Of a stretch of DNA of 64,000 nucleotides, positions 18,871-28,036 are shown piece by piece. This stretch comes from Ignavibacteria bacterium (lineage in GTDB: Bacteria; Bacteroidota; Ignavibacteria; Tepidaquicellales; Tepidaquicellaceae). The translations under genes were made by a program, and so were the position numbers. Position 1 is the stretch's first letter; every line of letters starts with the position of its first letter. The stretch spans positions 62,001-126,000 of the forward strand of contig JADJWZ010000011.1 of assembly GCA_016716125.1 (NCBI GenBank). Reading direction: 5' to 3'. Below the pieces are notes generated by a model, which saw nothing but the letters and a program-made list of their open reading frames with translations, did no database searches and was not told where the DNA came from.

Positions 18871-19960
18871 ATGTTTGAACAGCAAAAGTACAGATTAAAA
18901 GATTCGAAAGATAAAATAGATTCATTACGGAGGTTTCTTTGAAATCGATAACAAGATCTCCAAAATAAAAGAACTGGATTCACAAACTACTGTTGAGAAT
19001 TTCTGGGAAGACAACAGAGCCGCGCAAAAAATACTTCAGGAAATTTCGAATCTGAAAAAATGGGTTGAGGAATTTAACGGAGTCGAAACAAAATTCATCG
19101 ACATTAACGGTTTAATAGAATTCGCAGAGTCCGAAGGCGATGAGTCAATGTCAGCAGAGATCGACAGGGACATTGATGCATTTGAGAAAGAGCTGACGGA
19201 AGTGGAATTCAAAAACATGCTTTCGGATAAAGACGATATCAGGGATGCTATCATTACTATTAATTCCGGCGCAGGAGGAACCGAGTCGCAGGACTGGGCT
19301 GAAATGCTTTTGAGAATGTATCTCAGATACTGCGAAAATAATGATTTCAAAACATCTTTAGTCGACCGGCTTGACGGAGACGGGGCGGGAATTAAAAGCG
19401 CTACTGTCGAAGTAAAAGGTGATTACGCATACGGTTATCTCAAAGCTGAAAACGGTGTTCACCGGCTTGTAAGAATCTCGCCGTTTGATTCAAATAAAAA
19501 ACGTCACACATCTTTTGCTGCGGTCTATGTAAGTCCTGTCATCGATGACGAAATTGAAATTGAGATAAATCCCGCTGATATAAAAGTTGATACGTTCCGG
19601 GCAGGCGGCGCAGGCGGACAGAATGTGAATAAAGTAGAGACTGCAATAAGGATAACTCACGCGCCTTCAGGCATTGTCGTGCAGTGTCAGAATGAAAGGT
19701 CGCAGAATCAGAATAAAATGAATGCGATGAAAATGCTTAAGTCAAAGCTTTACATGATCGCAAAGGAAAAAGAAATCGCAAGACTTCAGACGATTGAAAA
19801 TACAAAGAAGAAAATAGAATGGGGGAGTCAGATAAGAAGTTACGTCTTTCATCCTTATAATATGGTGAAAGATCACAGAACTGATTTCGAGACCAGTGAT
19901 ACTCAGGGCGTTATGAATGGCGGGATAGAAGGATTCATTAAAGCCTTTTTATTAGATTAA
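18871..19960 (+). CDS. prfB: Peptide chain release factor 2, programmed +1 frameshift
   Basis: Recognises UGA and UAA stop codons and releases the peptide. The ATG at 18871 opens 23 codons (MFEQQKYRLKDSKDK...) ending in CTT TGA; a +1 shift there enters the long frame (EIDNKISKIKELDSQ...). The anticodon-mimic RISPFDSNKKRH and the catalytic FRAGGAGGQNVNKV (GGQ) are present. Total about 362 residues, normal length. The long frame also has an internal Met at 19148, but starting there would remove the N-terminal domain. The in-frame UGA gives autoregulation by RF2 level. Confidence 0.95.
18929..18942 (+). promoter_or_regulatory. prfB: RF2 programmed frameshift signal
   Basis: GGAGG (18929-18933), a three-base spacer TTT, then CTT and the stop TGA. 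This has the same layout as the Escherichia coli prfB site, in which the Shine-Dalgarno-like sequence pushes the ribosome to +1 on CTTT. Confidence 0.95.
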
Positions 19961-19967
19961 CCGCTTA

Positions 19968-21185
19968 ATGAATTATAAACTTTTTATAGCCGGAAGATTT
20001 TTATTTTCCAAAGGTGAATCAAAATTCATTTCATTCATAACTTACATTTCCATCATCGGAGTTACGCTCGGCGTGGCGGCGCTTATCATCGCCGTGTCCG
20101 TACTTAACGGATTTGAAAAAGAGATACGCGATAAAGTGGCAGGTCTTGTATCGCATATTCAGATCACGTCATTTCTTTCCGAAGGTCTGTCGGATCATAA
20201 AGAAGTGATCCCTATGATGAAAAATGATTTCAAGGAAATTAAAGGAATCTCACCGATAGTTCAGAAGGAAGCCGTGATAAGATTCAAAACCGGTGTGGAA
20301 GGAATTATACTGAAGGGAATCGTACCCGAGACGGATCTTTCCAAAAGTAAAAATAAAATCATAAGCGGCAGTTCTGATTTTACGCCTGTTGATTCTATTT
20401 TTTCAAAATTGCTGATCGGTGATAAACTTGCGAAGAAGCTTGGTATCGAAGCCGGTAATAAAGTAATAGTCTTCGGTTTAAACGGGATCCCGGGACCGTT
20501 CAATCAGCCGAAGCTGAAACAGTTCATCGTAAGCGGAATTTATGAGACGGGACTTAAAGAGCTGGATGACATAATTATTTATACTGACATTAAAACTACT
20601 CAGAAATTATTTGAGTACGGAGAAAATGTAAGCGGTATCGAGATCGAACTGTATGACATTGACAATGCCGAGTTAGTAGTCAATAAGATCAAAACCGAAA
20701 TAGGATATCCGTATTATCCGAAATCACTTTTCAGATTATACAAGCCGCTCTTTACCTGGGTGGAACTGCAGAAAGCTCCGATACCGATCGTACTTGGTCT
20801 GATCATTCTTGTCGCAACCTTTAACATTGTCGGAACGCTGCTGATGCTTGTGCTGGAGAAGACGCAGTCTATCGGAGTTTTAAAAACTCTCGGAGTAAGC
20901 AAGTCGGGAATTGTGAAGATATTTCTTTATGACGGACTGCTCATCGGTATCATCGGAATAATACTGGGCAATATACTGGGACTCGGTATTTGTTTCCTGG
21001 AGATGAAATATAATTTCTTCGCGCTGCCTGAAATATATTACATGAAGAGCGTACCGATACTTCTGAATCCGGATTATATAATTTTCATAACGGTCATAAC
21101 TTTTATTCTGACCATTACAGCAACGCTCATCCCTTCCTTTCTCGCATCAAAACTCGATCCTGTCAAATCAATCAGATTCAGTTAA
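19968..21185 (+). CDS. LolC/LolE-family lipoprotein-releasing permease
   Basis: 405 residues. One N-terminal membrane helix (FISFITYISIIGVTLGVAAL), a large periplasmic MacB-like domain, then three C-terminal helices in the FtsX permease part, ending KLDPVKSIRFS. In Gram-negatives this permease with LolD extracts lipoproteins from the inner membrane for delivery to LolA. No lolD gene is adjacent. It lies seven bases after prfB and two before ubiE/menG. Confidence 0.87.
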   Translation: MNYKLFIAGRFLFSKGESKFISFITYISIIGVTLGVAALIIAVSVLNGFEKEIRDKVAGLVSHIQITSFLSEGLSDHKEVIPMMKNDFKEIKGISPIVQKEAVIRFKTGVEGIILKGIVPETDLSKSKNKIISGSSDFTPVDSIFSKLLIGDKLAKKLGIEAGNKVIVFGLNGIPGPFNQPKLKQFIVSGIYETGLKELDDIIIYTDIKTTQKLFEYGENVSGIEIELYDIDNAELVVNKIKTEIGYPYYPKSLFRLYKPLFTWVELQKAPIPIVLGLIILVATFNIVGTLLMLVLEKTQSIGVLKTLGVSKSGIVKIFLYDGLLIGIIGIILGNILGLGICFLEMKYNFFALPEIYYMKSVPILLNPDYIIFITVITFILTITATLIPSFLASKLDPVKSIRFS

Positions 21186-21187
21186 TA

Positions 21188-21886
21188 ATGCAGCCCGATA
21201 AATCCCGGAAAAAAATTGAGGCGATGTTTGATGAGATCGCTCCGTCATATGACAGACTCAATCATCTCTTCACAGCGCGCAGTGATATTATATGGAGAAG
21301 GAAAATTGTCAGCGAACTTAAGAAGAAGGAAATTAAATTTTCAAATATAGTCGATCTCGCATCCGGAACAGGCGATCTCACACTCGAACTCTTAAAACTC
21401 GATCCCGAAAAGATCTGCGCTATAGACATTTCAAAAAAAATGCTTGAGTTACAAAGATTAAAGATAAGCGATGAAAGACTTGAGCTGATACAGGCCGAAG
21501 CGTCTTCAATGCCTTTTGAAGATGAAAGCATTGATCTGATCACTATCGGTTTCGGTGTAAGAAATTTTGAGAATCTGAATGAATCTTTCACAGAGATACA
21601 CAGAGTACTCAAACCCGGCGGCTATCTGGTCATCATTGAAATGTTCAAAGCTGAGAAAATCAGTTCAAGGATATTCAATTTTTACTTCAGCAAAATAATG
21701 CCTTTCCTCGGAAACAAACTATCAAAGAGCAAGACGGCATATAATTACTTATCCGACTCAGTTCAGAATTTCCTGACAGTGCCGGAGTTTACCGGTATCT
21801 GCATTAAAAATGGATTTACGCTGGAGAAGAGTGTGAATAATTTTATTGGGGTGGTGAATAGTGTTTATTTGAGAAAGTTTAGTTAA
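21188..21886 (+). CDS. ubiE: Demethylmenaquinone / ubiquinone methyltransferase
   Basis: 232 residues, class I SAM methyltransferase. N-terminal MFDEIAPSYDRLNHLFTARSD is the family signature, followed by VDLASGTGDLTLELL (SAM motif I), DLITIGFGVRNFENL and HRVLKPGGYLVIIEMF. It C-methylates demethylmenaquinone, the likely quinone in this lineage. It begins two bases after the LolC/E stop. Confidence 0.94.
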   Translation: MQPDKSRKKIEAMFDEIAPSYDRLNHLFTARSDIIWRRKIVSELKKKEIKFSNIVDLASGTGDLTLELLKLDPEKICAIDISKKMLELQRLKISDERLELIQAEASSMPFEDESIDLITIGFGVRNFENLNESFTEIHRVLKPGGYLVIIEMFKAEKISSRIFNFYFSKIMPFLGNKLSKSKTAYNYLSDSVQNFLTVPEFTGICIKNGFTLEKSVNNFIGVVNSVYLRKFS

Positions 21887-21978
21887 TTTTAAATTTTAAA
21901 TTCTAAATTTTGGGATCGGGAAGTAACAGAAACCACCTCAGGTATTGAATTTAGAAATCAGAATAATTAGTTTTATAT

Positions 21979-22548
21979 ATGATCACAAAAGAGAAAAAAT
22001 ACATCTCACCTGAAGAATATCTTAAGATTGAAAGAGCATCTGAGATAAAGCATGAGTATTTTAACGGGGAAATGTTTGCAATGTCAGGCGCTAGTCTGAA
22101 GCATAATATTATAACTGCAAATTTATTAATTGATCTCGGTAACAAATTAAAAAATTCAGAATGTATTCCATTCGGAAGCGATATGCGTGTATATGTTTCC
22201 GAAAACGGATTATATACTTATCCTGACTTATCAGTTTTTTGCGGGGAAATAAAACTGCAGGACGATGAACAGGACACTGCACTTTATCCAAAAGTAATTA
22301 TTGAAGTTCTTTCAAAAGCCACGCAGGATTACGACAGGGGAGGGAAGTTTAAACTTTGCAGAGAAATTGCAACCCTGGAAGATTATGTCTTAGTGTCTCA
22401 GGATACTGTCTCGGTCGAACATTATCATAAACAAAGTGACGGCAGATGGATACTGGAAGAGATCAATGATGTTGTTAGTAAGCTTAAATTAAATTCAATT
22501 AAAGTTGAGATCGAATTGAAAGAAATTTACTCAAATATTAAATTCTAA
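21979..22548 (+). CDS. Uma2-family (DUF820) putative restriction endonuclease-fold protein
   Basis: 189 residues. It has the family pattern: SPEEYLKIERASEIKHEYFNGEMFAMSG (shown here only as start YISPEEYLKIE), then TYPDLSVFCG and KVIIEVLSKATQDYDRGGKF, with the PD...E-x-L nuclease residues. Uma2 proteins are abundant in cyanobacteria and FCB bacteria as multi-copy genes of unknown role. Flanked on both sides by short heptamer repeats, it may be a mobile or recently acquired gene. Confidence 0.85.
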   Translation: MITKEKKYISPEEYLKIERASEIKHEYFNGEMFAMSGASLKHNIITANLLIDLGNKLKNSECIPFGSDMRVYVSENGLYTYPDLSVFCGEIKLQDDEQDTALYPKVIIEVLSKATQDYDRGGKFKLCREIATLEDYVLVSQDTVSVEHYHKQSDGRWILEEINDVVSKLKLNSIKVEIELKEIYSNIKF

Positions 22549-22618
22549 ATTCTAAATCCTAAATCCTAAATCCTAAATCCAAAATTCTACATTCCAAATC
22601 CTAAATTCTAAATTCTAT
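22543..22618. repeat. Heptamer microsatellite (AAATCCT-type)
   Basis: Imperfect tandem repeats of about seven bases, AAATCCT/AAATTCT, start at the end of the Uma2 gene. The rest of the stretch up to 22742 is AT-rich with no gene. Confidence 0.8.
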
Positions 22619-22742
22619 TAGAGGCTCCTTCCTATTTTTAGAAGTTCATTTGATTAATATATAATATCAATTATATTAAACTTTGCAAGCATTAGTTTTA
22701 TTTAACCGGAATAAAATTTACTTATTATTGGATAAGTTCAAA

Positions 22743-24872
22743 ATGAAAACACTTTTTATCTGCCTTACATATATATTAATTTCAACCTCTGCTGTCTTTT
22801 CTCAGTCAAGCTGGTTCTGGAAAAATCCTATGCCTTCCGGAAATGACTGGTACGATTTTCAATTTACTGATTCTTACACGGGTTATACAATAAGTGATAA
22901 TTTCTCTATTTTGAAGACCACTGATACCGGAGAAAACTGGGATCTGATTTATACAAAAAGTGATTTACCTTCGGGTGTCAGCGGAGCTTTCAGAGCTGTT
23001 TTTTTTATAAACTCATTGACTGGATTTGCGGGGAGCAATTCAATTTTCAAATCGACTAACGGAGGTTTGAACTGGGCTTATACTGCTTCTTTAGGTGTTA
23101 TTGTCAGATCTCTTTATTTTACAGATCAGTTAACGGGCTATGCTGCCTGTGATAAGGGTAAAATATTCAGTACAACAGACGGAGGAATAAACTGGTCTCT
23201 TCAATACTCAGCGGCAGACACAACTGCTGATCTGAATAAAATATTATTTGTATCAGCTGATACCGGTTTTGCAGTGGGAAAAAGACAGACTGTGTTCAGA
23301 ACTACTGACCGCGGAAACACCTGGAACGTAAGATATTTAAGTTGGGGTTTTCCGCTGTATGACATTAGTTTTATTGATCACAATACGGGATTTTTAACGG
23401 GTGAGTACGGAGTCATCATTAAAACTACAAACAGCGGGATAAGCTGGACATATCTTAACAGATTTACACCTAATAATCTGAAGAGTATTTGTTTTATTTC
23501 ACAGGATACGGGATTCTCAGTATCTACATTATCCGGTTCTGAAGGAAAAATATTCAGGACAATAAACGGAGGGGATAAGTGGACATTATTATCCGACTTA
23601 AATATTCTCATATATAAAATAAATTTTATAGATAAGCTTACGGGTTTTGTTACCTGTGAAGGCGGCAATATTTTTAAAACCACCAATGCCGGAGAAACAT
23701 GGATCTCTAAAATATCCGGTTGTATGAATGCAAATCTGGTCAGTATTGATTTTATTTCTGCTGATACAGGATTTGCTGTAGGATCGAAAAGCCTGTTGCT
23801 TAAAACAACAAACGGAGGAGATGAGTGGCGAAAAATGAATTGTCCGATCAACAATAATTATATTTATGTTAAATTTTTTGATAATGAAAATGGATATTTA
23901 GCGGGAACAACTTTATATAAAACAACAAACTCCGGTATAAGCTGGGACAATATTGCTAATTTGAATGGTTTAGATGATATTATATTTTACAATATCGATA
24001 CAGGATATTATATGAAGAACGATATCCTGTTTAAAACTTTTAACGGGGGAAACAACTGGACATCAAGCAAAGTGGAATTTGCTTCTCAAAAATTCTATTT
24101 CCTTGAAAACAAGGATACAGGTTTTTACTTTACCTCATATTACACGATATATCCAAGTTATCTTAACTTTAATGATATTTATAAAACTGTAAATAACGGT
24201 GCAGACTGGACTCTCCTTACAAGATTCACTCATGCCTATGGCAGCGGATATATTAACTCAATATATTTTACTGACAGTCAGACAGGATTTCTTTCAGGTA
24301 CACCGGGAATTAAAAAAACAACAGACGGAGGAGCAAGCTGGAACACATACCCCGGTCTGAATGGATTTTCCGGAAAATTATATTTTAATGACAGTGAAAA
24401 CGGATTTGTAACAAAGAATAACGAAGTTTACGGTACTGATAACGGCGGTAACAACTGGAGCAAATTGTTTACCGCTTCGAAACACTTAAACGCCTTTTAT
24501 TTTTTAAATTCAAATACTGGATTTTTAGCCGGTAATTTTGGAAGTATTTTGAAAACTACCAACGGGGGAGGAAATTTTGTAAATATTTTTAATGAAAGTA
24601 ACTTTGTTGCAGATAGTTATTCCCTGTATCAGAATTATCCCAACCCTTTTAACCCGATAACTACAATCGGATATTATCTGCCAAATGATGGAATGGTTTC
24701 AATGAAAATATTTGATATACTTGGTAAAGAAATTTATTCATTTTCCGGACAGAAAAAAACGGGTTATCATGAGATCAGGTTTAACGGAACTGATCTCTCA
24801 AGCGGTATTTATTTTTACAGGATTGAATCAGGGAATTTCTCTCAGACAAAACGCATGGTTTTGTTGAAATGA
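22743..24872 (+). CDS. Secreted YCF48/BNR-repeat protein with type IX sorting domain
   Basis: About 709 residues from the ATG at 22743, which directly precedes a signal peptide (MKTLFICLTYILIS..SAVFS); an upstream TTG is less likely. The body has more than ten repeats of roughly 45 residues of the form TGF..G..IFKTTNGG..W, the YCF48/BNR-like propeller pattern. The C-terminal 80 residues begin YSLYQNYPNPFNPITTIGYY and end with SSGIYFYRIESG and KRMVLLK, a type A T9SS sorting domain. It is therefore exported through type IX secretion; binding partner unknown. Confidence 0.88.
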   Translation: MKTLFICLTYILISTSAVFSQSSWFWKNPMPSGNDWYDFQFTDSYTGYTISDNFSILKTTDTGENWDLIYTKSDLPSGVSGAFRAVFFINSLTGFAGSNSIFKSTNGGLNWAYTASLGVIVRSLYFTDQLTGYAACDKGKIFSTTDGGINWSLQYSAADTTADLNKILFVSADTGFAVGKRQTVFRTTDRGNTWNVRYLSWGFPLYDISFIDHNTGFLTGEYGVIIKTTNSGISWTYLNRFTPNNLKSICFISQDTGFSVSTLSGSEGKIFRTINGGDKWTLLSDLNILIYKINFIDKLTGFVTCEGGNIFKTTNAGETWISKISGCMNANLVSIDFISADTGFAVGSKSLLLKTTNGGDEWRKMNCPINNNYIYVKFFDNENGYLAGTTLYKTTNSGISWDNIANLNGLDDIIFYNIDTGYYMKNDILFKTFNGGNNWTSSKVEFASQKFYFLENKDTGFYFTSYYTIYPSYLNFNDIYKTVNNGADWTLLTRFTHAYGSGYINSIYFTDSQTGFLSGTPGIKKTTDGGASWNTYPGLNGFSGKLYFNDSENGFVTKNNEVYGTDNGGNNWSKLFTASKHLNAFYFLNSNTGFLAGNFGSILKTTNGGGNFVNIFNESNFVADSYSLYQNYPNPFNPITTIGYYLPNDGMVSMKIFDILGKEIYSFSGQKKTGYHEIRFNGTDLSSGIYFYRIESGNFSQTKRMVLLK

Positions 24873-25187
24873 TAGTCCATCAATAGGGAATATTTCTTTG
24901 CATAATTTTCTCCGGGCACTAGAAATGAAAAGTTCAAATTTAACAATACTACTTCCCCCCTTTTTTTTCAAAGGGGGGACACAGGGGGGTTATGATACTA
25001 GGCGGTTGTAGATGAAGATAAAAGTAAAAAAAATAGGAAAATCGAAAAAGTATTTGTCTACGTCGGATATATTTTAATTAGTTCTGAGACAGCAACTTAC
25101 AGAACCCCCCTTAATCCCCACTTTGACAAAGGGGGGGGAGGAGACCTTGTATTAAATTTTAAATTATAAATTTCAAATTCCTAATTC
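24873..25187. repeat. Intergenic region with G/C-run inverted repeats and heptamer repeats
   Basis: No gene is seen. It holds two C-run/G-run palindromes: around 24954-24990 (CCCCCC..AAAGGGGGG) and around 25104-25138 (CCCCCCTTAATCCCC with AAAGGGGGG). From 25152 to 25198 there are repeats of ATTCCTA-type heptamers, running into the end of the next gene. Such C/G-run hairpins look like dispersed elements. Confidence 0.65.
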
Positions 25188-26642
25188 CTAATTCCTAATT
25201 CTCAATTTTAACTCAAACCAATTCCAATACTCCGGCATCTTCGGACCCGAGAGCAGATCCTGCCTGAACTGCAGATACTTTTTGCTGCTTTTGTTTACTT
25301 CGTTGTTTTTTATTTTTTCTAAATAGTGAATGCTGTTTAAGAAGTTATAGGAAGATCTGATGAGTTCATCAAAGCGCGTCTGCTCTTTGCTTTTGCGGTC
25401 TAGATATTTGCGCATGGATTCCGCTTCGCGTCTGAGGGCGGAGAATTCACCTGTTTCGAAATACATCATCATTTTTATCAGTCTGGAATAGATGAAATTT
25501 GATGTATCGGATTTTTTTACTTTGCCGATCTTCCTGTTAATATCAGAATAATCTCCTTTAAAAAAATCCAGGATGATCTCTGCTAAATTCAGAATGTCCT
25601 TGCTGTACTGAGGGAGGAGAAAAGTTTTATGAACATTTACAAACTCTTCCGCCCATTTGATCTGATTTAGTTTTATGGCTTCGTTGAACATACTAAAAAA
25701 AATTAACGGCGGAATGTTATTGCCTTCTCTGAAAAAGTTTTCTAAATAATTCCCTTCAATAGATCTTTTACGAAAGATGAATAACTTTAAAGTGTTCTTC
25801 CTGTCCGGCTCACGAAATGATTTCGTTTTAAGAAAACCTTCTGAAGCCATATGGTACATCATCGTGATATTGTAATCAAATATTTTTTTATTGCGTCTGT
25901 AATAATTCTGCAGCATGTTAAAGTATTTTATATCACCGGTCTCTGTCATCCGGGCTGTATAATACAGAATCATTATGTCAGGATAAGACTTCGAAAAATA
26001 TTTTCTGTGCTCATTTATAAAATCATATACAAACTGAACCATACCCGGCGGACGCCGCTTTACCATTTTCTGAGTATACATATCAGAATTATAATGAAAA
26101 TTAAAAAGTAATGTCTGATAAACAAAATACAGATTGAGATATTCCATTTTCTTCAATGAAATTTTCGCCGTATTCATACTGACAGTTGTGAATGAATGCG
26201 CAAAGTACTCTCCGTAATAATTAAGTTTATTCAGATAATATTTATCATCAATACCGAATTCTTTTTTACTGTATGATTTAATTTCAGAAAGTTTTTTATT
26301 ATAAGACTTCCATAAAAATTTTTTGCTGAATTCATTAAGCAGGATAATTGAGTTTTCTATTTTATCCTTTTCAGCTCTCTCGTGAATAAGAAATTTTTCA
26401 AAAAGTTTATTAAAATCAGATACAAGAACTCGTATGGTATGACTTTTTACTTTTACTTTACCGTATACCGCGCCTGAAATATTTTTTTCATAAATATCTT
26501 TCTTCGTTACATTCGGATGTAAGCTTTTTAAATAATCAAATAATTTATTTATTGTACGATACCTGTTGAAGTAAGGCGAGTTTATAAAATATCCAAAACT
26601 CTTCAGCTCTTCGATCGTCAGTGAATTTATATCTGTCAGCAT
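25188..26642 (-). CDS. Large helical protein of unknown function
   Basis: 484 residues. I do not recognise it. There is no signal peptide or membrane segment. It is basic and rich in Tyr, Phe, Lys and Asn, with helix-like segments throughout, for instance LTIEELKSFGYFINSPYFNR at the N-terminus, FLIHERAEKDKIENSIILLN and KYFNMLQNYYRRNKKIF. The pattern suggests a helical-repeat (TPR-like) scaffold, but no clear TPR consensus is visible. Monocistronic, with a long AT-rich region upstream. Confidence 0.72.
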   Translation of the reverse strand: MLTDINSLTIEELKSFGYFINSPYFNRYRTINKLFDYLKSLHPNVTKKDIYEKNISGAVYGKVKVKSHTIRVLVSDFNKLFEKFLIHERAEKDKIENSIILLNEFSKKFLWKSYNKKLSEIKSYSKKEFGIDDKYYLNKLNYYGEYFAHSFTTVSMNTAKISLKKMEYLNLYFVYQTLLFNFHYNSDMYTQKMVKRRPPGMVQFVYDFINEHRKYFSKSYPDIMILYYTARMTETGDIKYFNMLQNYYRRNKKIFDYNITMMYHMASEGFLKTKSFREPDRKNTLKLFIFRKRSIEGNYLENFFREGNNIPPLIFFSMFNEAIKLNQIKWAEEFVNVHKTFLLPQYSKDILNLAEIILDFFKGDYSDINRKIGKVKKSDTSNFIYSRLIKMMMYFETGEFSALRREAESMRKYLDRKSKEQTRFDELIRSSYNFLNSIHYLEKIKNNEVNKSSKKYLQFRQDLLSGPKMPEYWNWFELKLRIRN

Positions 26643-26911
26643 AATATTTATTTTTTTAAAAAAAGAAAAATCTTAAAACGAAAAAACCTTACTCGCTAAA
26701 ATTAAAAAAAATCACTTCATTAAAAAAAATCTTTCAATTACCGGAAAAAAAATTTCACTTCACAAAATCGTCAAAATGTCCGTTGTTTTTAAAAGCAAAC
26801 TCCCGTTAATTTTGTATAGTTCTTTTACATACATCTGATCTTCACTGCGCAACACGGATGACGGTCAACTGAAAAATAATTAAACTGTAATTTTAAGTAA
26901 ATAGAATTTCA
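26643..26911. other. AT-rich intergenic region between divergent genes
   Basis: Rich in A and T runs with no ORF of note. It contains one possible FCB-type promoter pointing right (26783-26814). Confidence 0.4.
26783..26814 (+). promoter_or_regulatory. Possible Bacteroidota-type promoter
   Basis: TTG at 26783-26785 and TAATTTTG at 26807-26814 match the -33 TTG and -7 TAnnTTTG consensus with 21 bases between. It would drive the small ORF and the repeat region to its right. No experimental support; the motif is short. Confidence 0.4.
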
Positions 26912-27088
26912 ATGATAGGTATAACCGGTAAGAAACTTTTTGAAAAGTATAATCCCGGTCTCAGCGTTGAAAAAAATAACGGATACTTTAAGAAAATATA
27001 TAAGGTGAAATTCAGAAGCACTTCGGAGAAGCCGGCCCCGGGTGAAGACGCTTTAAAAGAGACTTTATCCTTAAAGCAAAGAAAATAA
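26912..27088 (+). CDS. Small ORF, 58 residues, unknown
   Basis: From ATG at 26912 to TAA at 27086: basic product beginning MIGITGKKLFEKYNPGLS. Its 3' half (GAAGACGCTTTAAAAGAGAC) already resembles the degenerate units of the minisatellite that follows, so the repeat may have grown out of this gene's end. Function unknown; it could be spurious. Confidence 0.35.
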   Translation: MIGITGKKLFEKYNPGLSVEKNNGYFKKIYKVKFRSTSEKPAPGEDALKETLSLKQRK

Positions 27089-27089
27089 A

Positions 27090-27420
27090 CTTTCGAAAGA
27101 AGACTCACAGCATCAGATCAGAGAGGCTAAACTTTTGAAAGAAGACTTTAAAATTGAATCGGAGTCATAAAGCTTTCAGGAGAAGACGCTTAACCTTAAA
27201 GAAAAGACTTTCAGGCGGAGACTTTCAGCTTTCAGGCGAAGACTTCCAGCTTTTGAGCGGAGACTTTCTGCAGTTGCGGAGACTTTCTGCAGTTGCGCGG
27301 AGACTTTCTGCAGTTGCGCGGAGACTTTCTGCAGTTGCGCGGAGACTTTCTGCAGCCGCGCGGAGACATTCTGCAATCGCGCGGAGACACGATGCAGCCG
27401 CGCGGAGAATTTCGTAAGTG
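27090..27420. repeat. 21-bp minisatellite, first array
   Basis: A tandem array with 21-base period. The core (27250-27350) has near-identical units GCGGAGACTTTCTGCAGTTG plus one base, about five in a row. To the left and right the units become degenerate (for example GCGAAGACTTCCAGC, CGGAGACACGATGCAGC). Because 21 is a multiple of three, reading frames on both strands give heptad peptides (such as LSAVARR), but none has a convincing start, so I treat the array as non-coding. Confidence 0.9.
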
Positions 27421-27432
27421 ACGCGGAAAATA

Positions 27433-27746
27433 AACACAGTTGAGAAAAAGTTCGCGTCAGTTGAGCGGATTTCCGCGTCAGTTGAGAAAAAGTTCGCGTC
27501 AGTTGAGCGGAACTCCGCGTCAGTTGAGAAAAAGTTCGCGTCAGTTGAGCGGAACTTAGCGTCAGTTGAGAAATAGTTCGCGTCAGTTGAGCGGAACTCC
27601 GCGTCAGTTGAGAAAAGTTCGCGTCAGTTGAGAAAAAGTTCGCGTCAGTTGAGAAAAAGTCCGCGTCAGTTGAGCGGAAGTTCGCGTCAGTTGAGAAAAA
27701 GTTCGCGTCAGTTGAGAAAAAGTTCGCGCAAGTGTAGAAATGCGCT
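27433..27746. repeat. 21-bp minisatellite, second array
   Basis: About 13 units between 27454 and 27726, all beginning GCGTCAGTTGAG. Two forms occur: one continuing AAAAAGTTC, the other CGGAACTCC; in the left part they alternate, making a 42-base higher-order unit. One unit is 20 bases long because an A is missing. A rotated unit aligns with the unit of the first array (shared GCGGA, ACT, CAGTTG), so both likely share an ancestor. Confidence 0.92.
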
Positions 27747-28036
27747 GAAATTTTAGGTCAGAACCAATTTACCGCAAATTCAGACTGTTTTGCGATAATT
27801 CAAAAGAAATAACGGAATATTATAGATCAAAAATTAAGAGAGTAATTAAGAACTCAGTAGCAAGAAGTCTTTTTTTTCTAAAAACCGGGGGGAGGTTTTT
27901 AAACTACTTGTAATATTTTATTTTTAACACTAAAATATTGTTTGGCGTCGTTAAGAATAAATAATTTTAAAAAGACCAGGCGCCGGTCTGAACAGAAAAA
28001 ACAAACAAACTAAATCATTAATTAAATTTAAAAAAA
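27747..28036. other. Intergenic region after the minisatellite
   Basis: AT-rich sequence with no ORF. It probably contains the promoter of the gene at 28037, which I cannot place. Confidence 0.35.

Noticed and set aside
19148..19960. Short prfB starting at 19148
   Set aside because: It would lose the N-terminal domain; the upstream 23 codons and the frameshift signal are clear.
22543..22618. Telomere-like repeat (TTTAGGA is close to plant TTTAGGG)
   Set aside because: Short, internal, imperfect and flanked by bacterial genes; similar stretches occur at two other internal spots.
27176..27437. Heptad-repeat proteins encoded by the first minisatellite on either strand
   Set aside because: The 21-base period makes several frames open automatically; none has a good start or continues beyond the array, and both strands are equally plausible.
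27433..27746. CRISPR array
   Set aside because: Units are contiguous 21-base repeats with no unique spacers, and no cas gene is in the window.
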